NCBI GenBank assembly: GCA_963169105.1
Contig: OY720636.1
Location: 76,992,123-77,056,122 of the forward strand
Length of the DNA: 64,000 bases
Direction: 5' to 3'
Origin: Ceriagrion tenellum
Lineage: Eukaryota > Arthropoda > Insecta > Odonata > Coenagrionidae
Under the pieces are notes generated by a model, which saw only the letters and a program-made list of their open reading frames with translations, was not told where the DNA came from and did no database searches. Positions 38,301 through 50,300 of this stretch are shown here, in pieces. A program made the translations under genes and the position numbers. Position 1 is the first letter of the stretch. Each line of letters starts with the position of its first letter.

Positions 38301-41300
38301 TCTACGCCTTGCGTGTGACAGTTACGCAAATGAAATTCTTTCAGCCATTGACACGTTTCCCTGTGCGTCTATCATTATTTTCAGATGGTTGGCTTGTGGC
38401 AACGAAGGTAAAACAAACGATAAATTCCACATTATCCTTAAAATCCCCCGCCGCAAAGGGCATGTCATGATTCTTTTACGAGCAAGTCTAAATAGGGTGT
38501 TGTTAATCTTCGCGGCGACAAATTCCACCATTTATGGCGTCAGATCCTAGTCGAGAAATCAATTCATATTTTAGCCCGTAAGGAAAATCGAGAGAAGTAT
38601 GACATTACTTCTTTAAAACAACAGTGATAAGCGGGAAGAGCAAAAATGAGCTGAAAATTGCCCGGGGGTTTCAGCGAAATACCATTTCACCCAGAAACCA
38701 ATGGATTTGGACTCATTTTAAAGAAAAGAATCTCTCCCTTCCGAAGATACAACAATATCAGTTCTATACGGCTCTACTTTCCGAGGTATTAAAAAAAAAC
38801 GGCCATGTAATTTAGGATATTGTAGATGCGTATGCACTCCTGAGTGGTATTATTAAAATAATGAGTAATTTCTTAAACCTAGATCTCGTCAAAAAATTAA
38901 GTTTGTAGTTTGAAGATTGTGTCAACTATTTTAAAAATATTAATCATATAGACCCAGCAGTATTTTTTTCAGAATCACCAGAAAAACCTTTCTTTTTAAC
39001 TTTTTTGAGTTTTAAACGTGCCGCGAGAAAAAATGAGTCGAGTTTAAGATATGTAGATATTTTTATTTAATGAATTAGAATTTCAGTCATATAAAAGTAT
39101 ATTATTGCACCAGTGATATTAAAATATTAACTTCATGCTTCCTAAAGCTAACGAAATTTAAACGTAACATTCGAATACGTTCCTCATTATGATTAAGGAA
39201 TTATCTCGCGCAAATTACCTTAAACCTTTGAGTGCGGCATGACGTGATACCACGTCATGGTTGTCTTTACGCCGGTGCTGATGACGTGATATCACGTCAA
39301 GGGTACCGTGAGTCATTTAAAAATTTAAAGGGAACTTTCACCAAGCCCCCTAGTGAAAGCTGGAACACTCACGGTACCCATGACGTCATATAACGTCATC
39401 AGCACTAGCGTAAAGAAAATCATGACGTGATTTCACGTCATGCCGCACTCAAAGGGTTAAGTAGGTTTAGAGCTTTAATTGCTTAACTGATTCACGAGAC
39501 TATTAATTGATAATTAGAAGAGTACAATTTTTTGGAAGTTTTACCTTAAACCTGACTTACTTGGGCGTACGCCAGTGATACTTCAAATGCCTCCGACAAA
39601 AAGTATCCTAAAAGATACATTTAAAGTTGAACGAAGACAATATAGTGCACCCAGGATATTAGCGCAGACGACAGTTAAGACACGCAGCCAATACATAAGC
39701 AAGTCCAATGCCGTTCGAGGAGGGGAATCACGTGACCGAGGAATCATTGACGGCAGCCTTTTTCTCAATAAATCATACGATCGTGGAAAAACTATTTACT
39801 TTTTACATCTTCAAACGACAAATCAGTATACTTCAACTGCGCAATTATTTTGGGCGTACCTACTCCAATTAAATAACGAGTAAATATTTACATCACCATT
39901 ACAGTGAACCCAGGAAGCAAAAAAAAAGATATTTAAGGGAAACAGTACTCACTTGACGATGAAATCAAACTCGGAGAAGGCAAGGAGAGAGATCCCAAGG
40001 AGAGTGGTGATGGCACCATGGGCGACTGGCGCCAGGACACCCTCCAGGGCTAACTGGGCCCTCCTGTCCTTTCCCCCGACACTCGTAACAAATCCCTGGA
40101 AACGCAAACAAATATTAATCCAATGATGGCCAGTTGCAGGAACGACACACATGTATTTTATAGAGTTGTGGGACTCACAAGCAATGGCAACCATTCAATA
40201 AGCGCTGCAGGAACATCGATAAATTTATCGGTTCAACAAATGGCTTCATAACTTGGAATAGACTTATGAGCTCAAAAAGTAGCCAAATGGCAGACGCGCG
40301 TTGAACCGCTTGGAGTTGTAATTACTTGATAAAATAGTTGTTTTGAGACGAATGGCCAGTTTGTTTACCCCGAATGAAAAATTATTATGCGCATTAGCAA
40401 TTATACATAGACTACACCACTATAAATTTCATCTAGCGAAGGAAGAATAGATGAAACATTCGAATCAATTAACTATTGGTTGGCAAGTTATGAAACTGGT
40501 AGATGTTTTCCTGCAGCCCGAATATTTTTACGAGTTCCATAATTTAATGGATCGCATGACTATTGATTCCATAACTAAATGTTCCGACAACCGGCCATGA
40601 ATCGACAAAACTAATTATCATCTACAAACATATCTCAAGTTCACGTTCGCGACAATAAAGTGCGTCACTGATGTTATCCAAATCTTAGGCTTCCGAAAAA
40701 ATCACTAATTGACTTAATGAAATTCCTTCTTGAATTAATTGACACGTAATCGTGAAGAAACACTTTGGGACTCAACCACAGAGCCCCTAAATTAAACAAT
40801 TATATAGTGAAACAGGATCAATTTTAACTGTCAATTGTCTCAACCTCTACCCTTGGAGGCGGTTCAAACGATATATATGAGATATCGTAATACTGGAACA
40901 AGGGGTCAATTCTCGATACAGTGACAATTTTCACAGGCAAAAGCTATGTATATCATCAAACCTTATAGTCGAAGTATCGCACGATACAACACCACTGATA
41001 TTTTTCGCGCAGTAAATATAGCATGCGGACATAATTTGGCAGCTCAAAAATGACGAATCGACGAAACTATGTATTGACATTTATTTCCGCTAGTGATAGT
41101 TATCGCGGCGTTCCAGAATTGACTCCTTGCACACCCGGCAAAGGGCACACCGAAGCGATAATTCAAGGTTGTTCAACATCGATAGCATTCCTCCTTCGAT
41201 ACAAATCTTCACGACATTAACTAACCCTCCATGATGATGAACTAACTTTGAACTTAATTAATGAACTAACTTTGGTGTATTCTCCATCACTAAAGCATAG

Positions 41301-44300
41301 GTTATTCAACGTTATCGTTGATATGGCAGCGGATTTTTATTCGAAATGACGATTTGTGCCACATGTTCGCAAATTTCCTCGGGTGTTGTATGACATGTAT
41401 GTTGTATGAATCGTTCAGTAAGCACATCGTCGGCTATTTCCATGCCTAAACTGAAAACACCAATTTTCCATTATTTTCACCGCGTTCGAGGGTTGACCAC
41501 CAGTATCCAACAAACCGGGCTAAGCGAGGAGAAGCACTCACCAGCGAAACCTGCAGGAATATCCTGGAGGACAGACCGACACCGATAACGAGCAAAACGG
41601 CCGGGATGGCACTAAGCCGCACACCCAAAGTCGCCGCGACGCCCATCATCTGTATGAGAGTGGCGGCCGACGCGGAGGCCACTAGCAGGGCGCCCCAGGC
41701 GTCCAGCAACAGCAGCGCCGCCGCCGCCCACGCCGCGGCTATCGCGGCGCCCAGAGCCGCTGCGAGGGCCCCCCTCAACCCGAGGTACTGCTGCCAGAAG
41801 AGGAACGGTATCCCGGCCGGGAAGTTCGGAAGCCCACGCGCCTCGAAGCGACCGCAGAGCTCCCGGACCGACCGGAGCAGCTCCGTGAGGCGGGTCGTCG
41901 ACGGGTCCGCTCCCCCGAAGCTCCAGAAAGAGCCTTCGCCGCCGCCGCTGCCCCCGGCGCCGCCCCCAGAATAGTCCCCATCGTCCATCATGGCCGCCTC
42001 GGCCCGGCCGTCGGCGACGCTCACGTAGAACGGCATCTGAGCGTAGACAAGGGGTGCGGACTTGGGGATCTTGAGCTCGTAGTCGGAGGGCGAGTGGAGC
42101 CAGTGCCTGGGTTCGGGGCGCAGGTTGGCCTGCGAGGCGCCGTAAGCGAGGGCGTCGTTGGAGGCCCACGCGCTGAGGTAGTTGTAGAACGCCTTCGGGT
42201 TGATGATGCCGTCCGAGTCGACGAGACGGCCGGTGGTGACAAGAGAGCGGTCCACGGGGTTGTCAACGCGACCCGTCTGCACAAGGAGCTTGTAGGCGAG
42301 GATGGCGTCGTCGGAGGCGTTGCCGAACCAGCGGTCCTTAATTATCCGGCCGTCGGCCCAGTCGCGGTCGAACGCAGTCTGGAGGCCTGTAAATGTGAGA
42401 AAAAGGGGAAATTTTAGTGGTCTCAAGGGGTAATCGTGGGGCATAAGAGGGCACATTTTCATTTTTTTTTAATTCCCCCTTAAGTTTTAGGGGCTGTTTT
42501 TCCCATCTTACGTTAATACATTCGGTCACTATAACAAGTTCCCTATTTACACGACAGAATTTTCACGGCACGTCCATCCATACATCAGAGTGTGCCTCGT
42601 GTAAAAGGGTCTTTAGACCTGGGGGAGAAAAATTTAACGTGGAAGGAAGGACTTGACTACCTAGGAAGTCGGATTTCCAGTTATGGAAACAGCAAATTAG
42701 TTGTAGGGCGCAGTGCCGACCAAGTAACGAAGGGTTTCTATCAAAAGAAGAATCTGCTGACAGCTAGCAACGGAATCTTGGGAATGCGGAAGCATTTCCG
42801 CATATGCCACACCGTTGAGTGCACTTACCGAGAAGCCATTCCCTGAACATGGACAGCCAGAATTCTGGTAGGCCACCGTCGTCGTTTCTAACGATGTACG
42901 GTACGCGTACGTAAGCGTCGTGGTATTCGTACAGCAGTCGCTGATTAGTGGGATACTCGAAATCTCCTCTGGTGACAGCATACATGCCATAGAAGCCAAA
43001 GTTGGAAGCCTGAAAAAGTCAGAAAGCCGCATTAAAATGTTTTCTAATAACATGAGCACCCTTCGCAACTTCAAATGCCCCATCAGTTTGCGGACGGAAT
43101 ATCACAAGAACATGTACAAATTTGTTGCGCCTTCCAGAAAGGTCACTTACCTGAGCTTTCAGGAATGCATGTTCCGCAGTTCCGATGGGGACCAGCTCCG
43201 TCAGGGCCAGGCCATCCCCGAGACGTGTTTGTGCCGCCCATGCGCCAGCGGCAACCGCCAATGCTAAGACCACCATCGCCGACACCTAAGACAGCAGGCG
43301 AGGAGGAATGAGAAGGCAAAATTCAGTGAAAATAATACACAGATGAAACGATAAAAATTACCCACGAAATTCGAGTTCGAGACATGTATAAGATTGGGAA
43401 AAGTCAAAACATCTCCCGAGCAATGTCATTCTAAGATAATATTTACAAATGTGTCCTCCATGCATACACGTATACCTAGTTGACCTATTGCAATATTCAC
43501 AAGGTCTCCATTACCTATATTTTCTCAATATTTCAGGAGGCTAAAGAACCTGGTGTCAACAAATAATCTTATATTGGCTAACGACGTATTTCGAAAGTAT
43601 TCTCCATACGTAAAACTACTCATATACATCAAAGTATTAATTGGTCACTACAGGTAAACGGGCAACTAAACCACAGTCTATACTAAAAATATTTATGCCC
43701 TTATCACACTCCCAACATCCAAAAACCAACACAATAATTATTTCGAAAAGGACAATAATAACCACAGACTGTAGCCAAACTCGTACCAAATCGCCTCGGG
43801 CAAATCGCTTCCGAAATTTAGCGAGGCAAAAATCACAAACACTGCATTTCCAAACTAGGAGTGCGCGACCAGAGGTTTGACGTATACGAAAAAGGCTGAA
43901 TGATGGAAGGAGGAGCAATTAATGAGGTAACTAGGAGGGGATAGTCACCCCTTTTCGAGGTGCCAATATTTCAATATTATTTTATTTCTCAGGATTTTAC
44001 GCTTCTTATAAACAGTTTAAATTAAAAGCTTGAATATGCTTTCTCATTTAATTGGACGTTTTTCTGCTATAACATGGGCAATCTCTCTACGAGCCCATGT
44101 CAAAATCTCCACATTTAAGGCTGAATTACGGTAAAACTAGCCCCCATACACTATCATGTTTTCATCTCAGTCAATAAAATGCACTTCAAAGTTGCTACTG
44201 CAAGTTTTCAGGATATCTGGAATAAGTGACCCTGAGGCCAGAGCCACCGCCAGATGAAATACTCTTTGGACTGACCTTGACGGATGGCTTCATGAGCGTT

Positions 44301-47300
44301 GGTGCGTAGTGGTGCGCCGCGATATGCGACAGCGAGCATCCCGCGATGGCAGAGAGCGTGCACCGTGGACAGCAGTGGAAGGAGTTGGAGCCGGATGGTC
44401 CGTGGAGGGTGCCCGCACTCTCCGACCTCCAGAATGGCCCCCGGAGGCCCCGCCTCCGACGCCCGTAGTCCCCGGTAACTTCCCCAGCCTCCAGGTCAAC
44501 CTCCACGCTCCTGCCCTTCGCCTTGGTCAAGAGGTCGCGCGTCGAGGAGGAAGAGGGCAAGGACTCGATCGACCCCGACTGACTCCCCTGGAGAGAAAAC
44601 AACAAAAGAGACAATCGAATGATGAGAACACAATCACCATCATTATAATTTGGTAATGCACCATTTTAATGGTATGTTAAATGGACAATCATTACGTCAG
44701 ACACCCCTTTCCTGGCCAATGACCCCGTAACACCGTAAGTCCGTCCAACATTCAGTTGACAGGATGGGATCTTGGGCTGGGCAATGTGGAATAGATAAGC
44801 AGACTGCAATAGTCACAGTGAGTGGAGAGAGGTCCGAGAAAGATTCCTTCACCTACCCCGGAAGTACCATCACCAGGGACGGAAGAAATACAACGGACAT
44901 CAAGCGGAGAATAGCGTAAGCTAAGAAGGAGTTCATGGGAAAAAGACAACTGCTGTGCTCATAGAAGATAGGGAGAAGAAAAGGGAACTAAGAAAAAGGG
45001 AAAAGAATTGGAAAACACTCATGTGAAGAGTGGCACTCTATGGATCGGAAACATGGATCATTAGAGAATCAGACTAGAGCAGACTACAAGCTTATACAAA
45101 AGAGAAGAACCAGACGGATTGGACACACCCTGAGGCACAATTTGCATGCCTGCCTTGTTCCTTTTCACCCCTTCAGAATAAAGCAACGTCCCCCAGAGGA
45201 CGACTGTGGGAGCCACTCAGCTAAACATTTCGCCACGAGACTTACCTGACCAACCTCTGCAGGGTACTCCGTCTCCGGCGCCAGCACCGTCACCGTCTGC
45301 AACCTGTCCGGGGGAAGTGCCCTCGTGATGGTCATCACCTGGCGCTTGGGCGTGGGGGATGGCTGGTGCTGCCTCGCAGGTACGGGCTCTATCGCGGGTG
45401 CGGGAGGCGGGAGTGGCACCACCCGGCACTGGGGCACCGCGGTCACGCTCTGCACGGGCTTTGGTCTCTCCCTGCCGCAAGGGCATTGGTGCTCCTGCGT
45501 AGGGATCTGGGTGGGCGGCGCCGACGACGAGAAGCACCACCAGGAGGGGGCGTGGTGGGAGGGAACGGAGGGGGGAGGCGGCGGACGCGGGTGCTGCTGG
45601 GGGACGGGGGCGTGAACGACGGGGGGCCGGTGGTGAAACGAAGGGGGATGAGAGTAGCCCGGACCCGGAGAAGGGACGAAGCAGCAGAGGATGTCGGCTC
45701 GCCCAGACCTCCGGCGCCTCAGGTCCAGGCTGACGATCGCCGGGAACACTAAGAGCGTCGCCGCAAGGTTGAACAGCACCAGGATGGCGGCCTGTGAGAT
45801 GAGGAAAGAGCCGGTGAACATGGCGTTTAGAATAAAAAACAATGGAGAACATTTTCATTAACCCTTCACTGCATTTTGTACCACACGATACATTGCACAC
45901 AATTCTATTTATTGCTTATGGGCATAGTTCTTCTCTGCCGCATTTTGTATGAGATATGATACATTCCGTTGTAATACTACGTGGTTCTCGGTATTATAAT
46001 GTAGTAATTGCTGCGATTATAAATGCATTTCATCAGGAAAATAATTTTTGGTACGTATTTGGACATTTATACAGTGAAGTTAAATTTAGGAAAAGTGAAA
46101 GCATTCAGCAGCGGCTTGATAATTTGGATACTGGAGAAATTGTAGTCGCTGAGACGCTTGCACACACAACCGAAAGATGGGATCCAACATGAATAAAATG
46201 CATAACTCATTTTGAAAGTCAACTGAGTTAACTAAGTTTACTGAGTTCACACGACAAATAATTCGCTGAAGAACTCAAACATATAATCCACATTTGCACC
46301 AATAATAATCAATAAAAGCAAACTGGGCATGAAAATAAACATGTCGAACTTCTTGCTATTGAGCGATTATGTTCCGCGACATACATCGTGACGTCACTCC
46401 CCGGGAATTCCGATGACGTACGTAAATATGCGGGAGTAAATAATTTATTCTTTAAAGTCAGAAGAGAAAGCATACAAATTACGCAATGTTTTTTATTAGG
46501 AGAGATCTATGCATTATAAATTCCTAATTTTATAATTTAATCTCTCAGAAGCGCATTTGCGTACTATTTCCCATGAAAATTGGCGGAAAAATTTCGAAAA
46601 ACATCACGAAAGGTAAAATGGCAAGTGGTTGTTATTTTGTAATAATTTTAAAGATGTGATCTTCATATTTATAACGAGGTCAGAATCAAAGAATTTTATG
46701 AGAAGCGATATCCCGTTCAAACTACCTCATAAACCCTTATGAACACGTCTCCATAGGAGCCGGCTTACCTGGAGAGAGAACACCCTCAGGGCGGGAATGG
46801 GGATGAGTGCGGCCGCGAAAAACGCACAGGTTGTGCTGAGTGACGTCAGCAGAATACTAACACCCGTCCTCTTCAACACAGTACCGGTCTGCCCCTGGAA
46901 TGAAACACAAACACACACAAAACATCATTCAGCGGCTTTCTTTCGGGCTTGCAAGGGGGACAATTACGCCAATACAAGAAACACAAAACAAAACTAATAA
47001 CAGGCTGACGATAGGAATATGTGACTGGAGCGGCAATCTGGGTCACCTTAGTACTCATTTCAATAAATGGAAAAACTTTCAAAGACCAAATTCATTTAAA
47101 AAACCTATTTATGTGGCAGAGCTCACCACGTAGGCAGTATTGAAAACATGACAAGAATTATATTTTACATTTTTTCCTCGATTAGAGCATGTTATGTATA
47201 AAGACTACGGTCATAGGTATTCGAATTCAAGGCGAAATTATGTAGACTTTTTTTTCGAATGTTCGACCCGCCGCAACAACTTGATATTTGTTTTCGACCA

Positions 47301-50300
47301 TAATGTGAATAAGAAATGAATTTTTCGCGTTTAGGAAAATATCTAAACACAATGATTCGAATTACGATGAAATGTGTGTCGTACGCCAGAAGGGCATTGA
47401 TAAAAAAAAAAGTATTAACCAGCCAAATAGCCAAATCGGTATGATACAATTCTATTCGCGAGGGACAGAGAACACGCATGCAAAATTTCACACGAATTTG
47501 CACATAGACCAAAAACATTCCAGCCACCTTAATCCTTAGCGACATTTAAATAAATCAAAATTACGCACCGACACATCGGCTATTAAAGTGGAACGATTTA
47601 ACTAAATTAATCCTCATAAATTACGACACTTGACAAATATGGACGTCATGGGGACACATTTCTTGCCTCAGTACCACGTCACGTCAATATCTTTGCGCAA
47701 ACTGAACAGAAAAAAATTGAAAATGAGGCCCGGTGTCCAAAATATATAGATAACATTAGCGTTCGTATTTAAAGAAGTGTTTCTGACTGTCGGTAAGTTG
47801 ACACGAGCATGATCGATGAAACAGTGAGACCTCATCACATTTGTTTACGAGAATATGAGGAACTTAAAAAAAAACCTGGTCCTGAATTATGTACAGCGAA
47901 ACTGCCCATCTCATCGCGATAATTATGCATGGACATGTATTTTTATACATTAGGTATCGCATCGTTATGTAGGCATTAAATAGCAAGGGTTCGGTCCGCC
48001 AATAATTTGGTGAAAAGTAAAATTTAGAACGTCTTACCAATTAAGTCCACGGCAGAATTGCGATAAAATATTTGTCTTGGCTTACCTCAGGGGAAAGATC
48101 ACTTCTGCCGGCCAGTTGGTCCCCGTAAGCGTGAGTGATGAGGAAAACATCATCGACTCCCAAACCCAGAGCAAGGAAAGGAACAATCTGGAATCGAGAA
48201 AAAAAACAAATGAGTCGCAAGGTAAAAAGTCGTAAACACACATGACACAACGTGGTGTACTACGTATCGTATTTCATAATTCACTCAAAGGTGACCTGGA
48301 AATCGGTGATCTGCTTATAACAGCATTCAAATTCAACAGTTTAAGCCTTAACTTTGTAAAACTTTTCCATAATGCTCAGGATTAAACAAAACTTACTAAG
48401 TTTTGTTAATTCCTGAGCATTATAACAACATACTTTATCAATGACGACGCCACACTTGGACATCAGTATGCCTGTCATAAAAAGGTCTTAATTTTTTTTC
48501 ATGAATTGTTAGCACATGGACTGAATAGAAAACAAAATTATCTATACGGCGATTTCATTTTAAAACGCGAAAATCCAATGAACTGTCTCGGAGTCATTAG
48601 GATTTAAACTCGAGCCTAATACATTTTGGCGCGGACAATAGTCTTAAAACGACCAGAGGAGTCGCCGACTAAAAACTATCTCGCCGTGATTCACCGATCA
48701 GTTTTGGACCATCGGTAGGATGAGTCTTAACTATCAACAGCAGATAAATCGAAAATTACATGAAAATTATGACTTAAAACCACACAAACGTCTCCAAGAT
48801 ACTCACCACGCATCTCATATCTTAAAAAAAATCCAAGCAATGGAATGCCAGCATGCGAAAAGAAGTTCCATATTTTTATTAGAAGGGAGAGACAAGACAT
48901 TTATCAAATAAATATTTGCATCTCCAATGTACAGTGGTTTCCATTCGTACCTGGGTCGTGGCAGCATTGAATGATATGCCGAGCAGGGCACAGAATCCCA
49001 ACCCAGCAGCAACCGTCGCACCCACCAACAGTACACCGGCCAATCCTACTCCGCATTGGGATCGTACGGGATCGTGGAGGCGCAACAGAGATAAACCCGC
49101 ATAAACCAGCTGAAATAAACAGAGGAAATGTTAAACCAGACATCTTATCTCGTCAAGTCGAGAAACCTTCGAGCATATATACAGCATAGAGGGCGTGCAG
49201 GGTACCGAAATGGCTCTGCTGTTGAGGCCATGGCAAGCCGATTGTTGCGACGTCAGAAAGGGTCCGATAGCGTTAACAGCGTGGAGCCGAGGGTTTTTGT
49301 GGAACATCTTCCAAAATCGCTCTTATTCAGTTTGAATTATGGAGGTGAAGATATTTTAAAGTGCCGATTCACTCTTTCTCATTTGGGTGCTAACAGAAAT
49401 AAGTCAATGAGGTTTCACCAGTAACACGTAACACTGAGGCGAGTAAAAGAAAATGTATTGCAGTTTCCTTCTTTTGGACAACCGTAGTCAGTTACATTCA
49501 CATAACTGGGGATGCTAATCATTCTAGCCAAAATATCTGATCTTTACACGAAAGCATTCTGTTTCTTACATTCTAACTTTCCGTATTTCACATTCACCCA
49601 GACTCGGAGTCGCCGAGGACACGACTTTATCAGCTGAAGCGTCTCTATATAGCCTTATATGCTCAAAGGTAAAATCCATAAAAAACATGTTGTACGGCAA
49701 AAATGGTTAAGGTACATGACGAAACTCACCATAGCAACGTATCCAATTGCAATTCTCGTGATGCTGACTTCCGAAAAACGACTCAGGATGTCATCAAGGG
49801 TGGCTGTGGAGAAGGCTAGGAGGTCATAGGGAGAAGTTGAGTTATCTTTTTGGGACATTAGCCGCTTAACCTCCTGAAATGAAAAAGGGGTAGTTTATTA
49901 TTTCTGGCCAAAATACATATATTTTAAAATAATAGGTTAGTGCACATAATACATCATCAAAATCACACAGTGATTCAATCAACCGATTAACGCAATTATA
50001 TTTTATCCACCGGAGTCACAAAAAATTCCTTCAGAAGAAGAAAAAATGCCAAGAGATTAGTAGATGAACACGGATTATCGTCCCACTCAACACCAAACAA
50101 GCTTCAGATCAGAAGAAGCGAGCTGGAACGCTCGCGAGACTGTCTCCAAAAATGGCACAACGCGAAAGCAACCCCGAAAGCCACCATGTCCCAAGACCAC
50201 TCCGCGGAAGCTTACACCACAGATTGTAGACATTCCTCCAATCGACAACTTCCAGTCGTAAGCTAAAACCCTGGGTACCCAGGTTTACCGAATAGCAACT

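Larger units (their letters stand above)
21126..39952 (-). other. ptc: Large ptc intron (18.8 kb) between TM11 and TM12 exons
   Basis: Separates the exons for the last two transmembrane segments. It holds three tandem arrays, several SINEs and LINE fragments, a fold-back element and a piggyBac-like MITE, listed separately. There are also GC-rich and purine-rich stretches around 22.1-24.6 kb and 29.0-29.4 kb. No coding exon is seen. Confidence 0.85.

Noticed and set aside
41606..42417. Long plus-strand and alternative-frame open frames over the GC-rich region
   Set aside because: They are antisense or shifted-frame shadows of the 845-bp ptc exon, where high GC removes stop codons.
45217..45900. 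Long Pro/Arg-rich frames overlapping 45246-45791
   Set aside because: They are alternative frames of the ptc middle-loop exon. Only the frame with the conserved SLDLRRRRSGRADILCCF block fits the gene.
45857..46192. Second piggyBac-like element starting TTAACCCTTCACTGC near 45858
   Set aside because: Only one end is suggestive. No matching inverted end with TTAA was found downstream.
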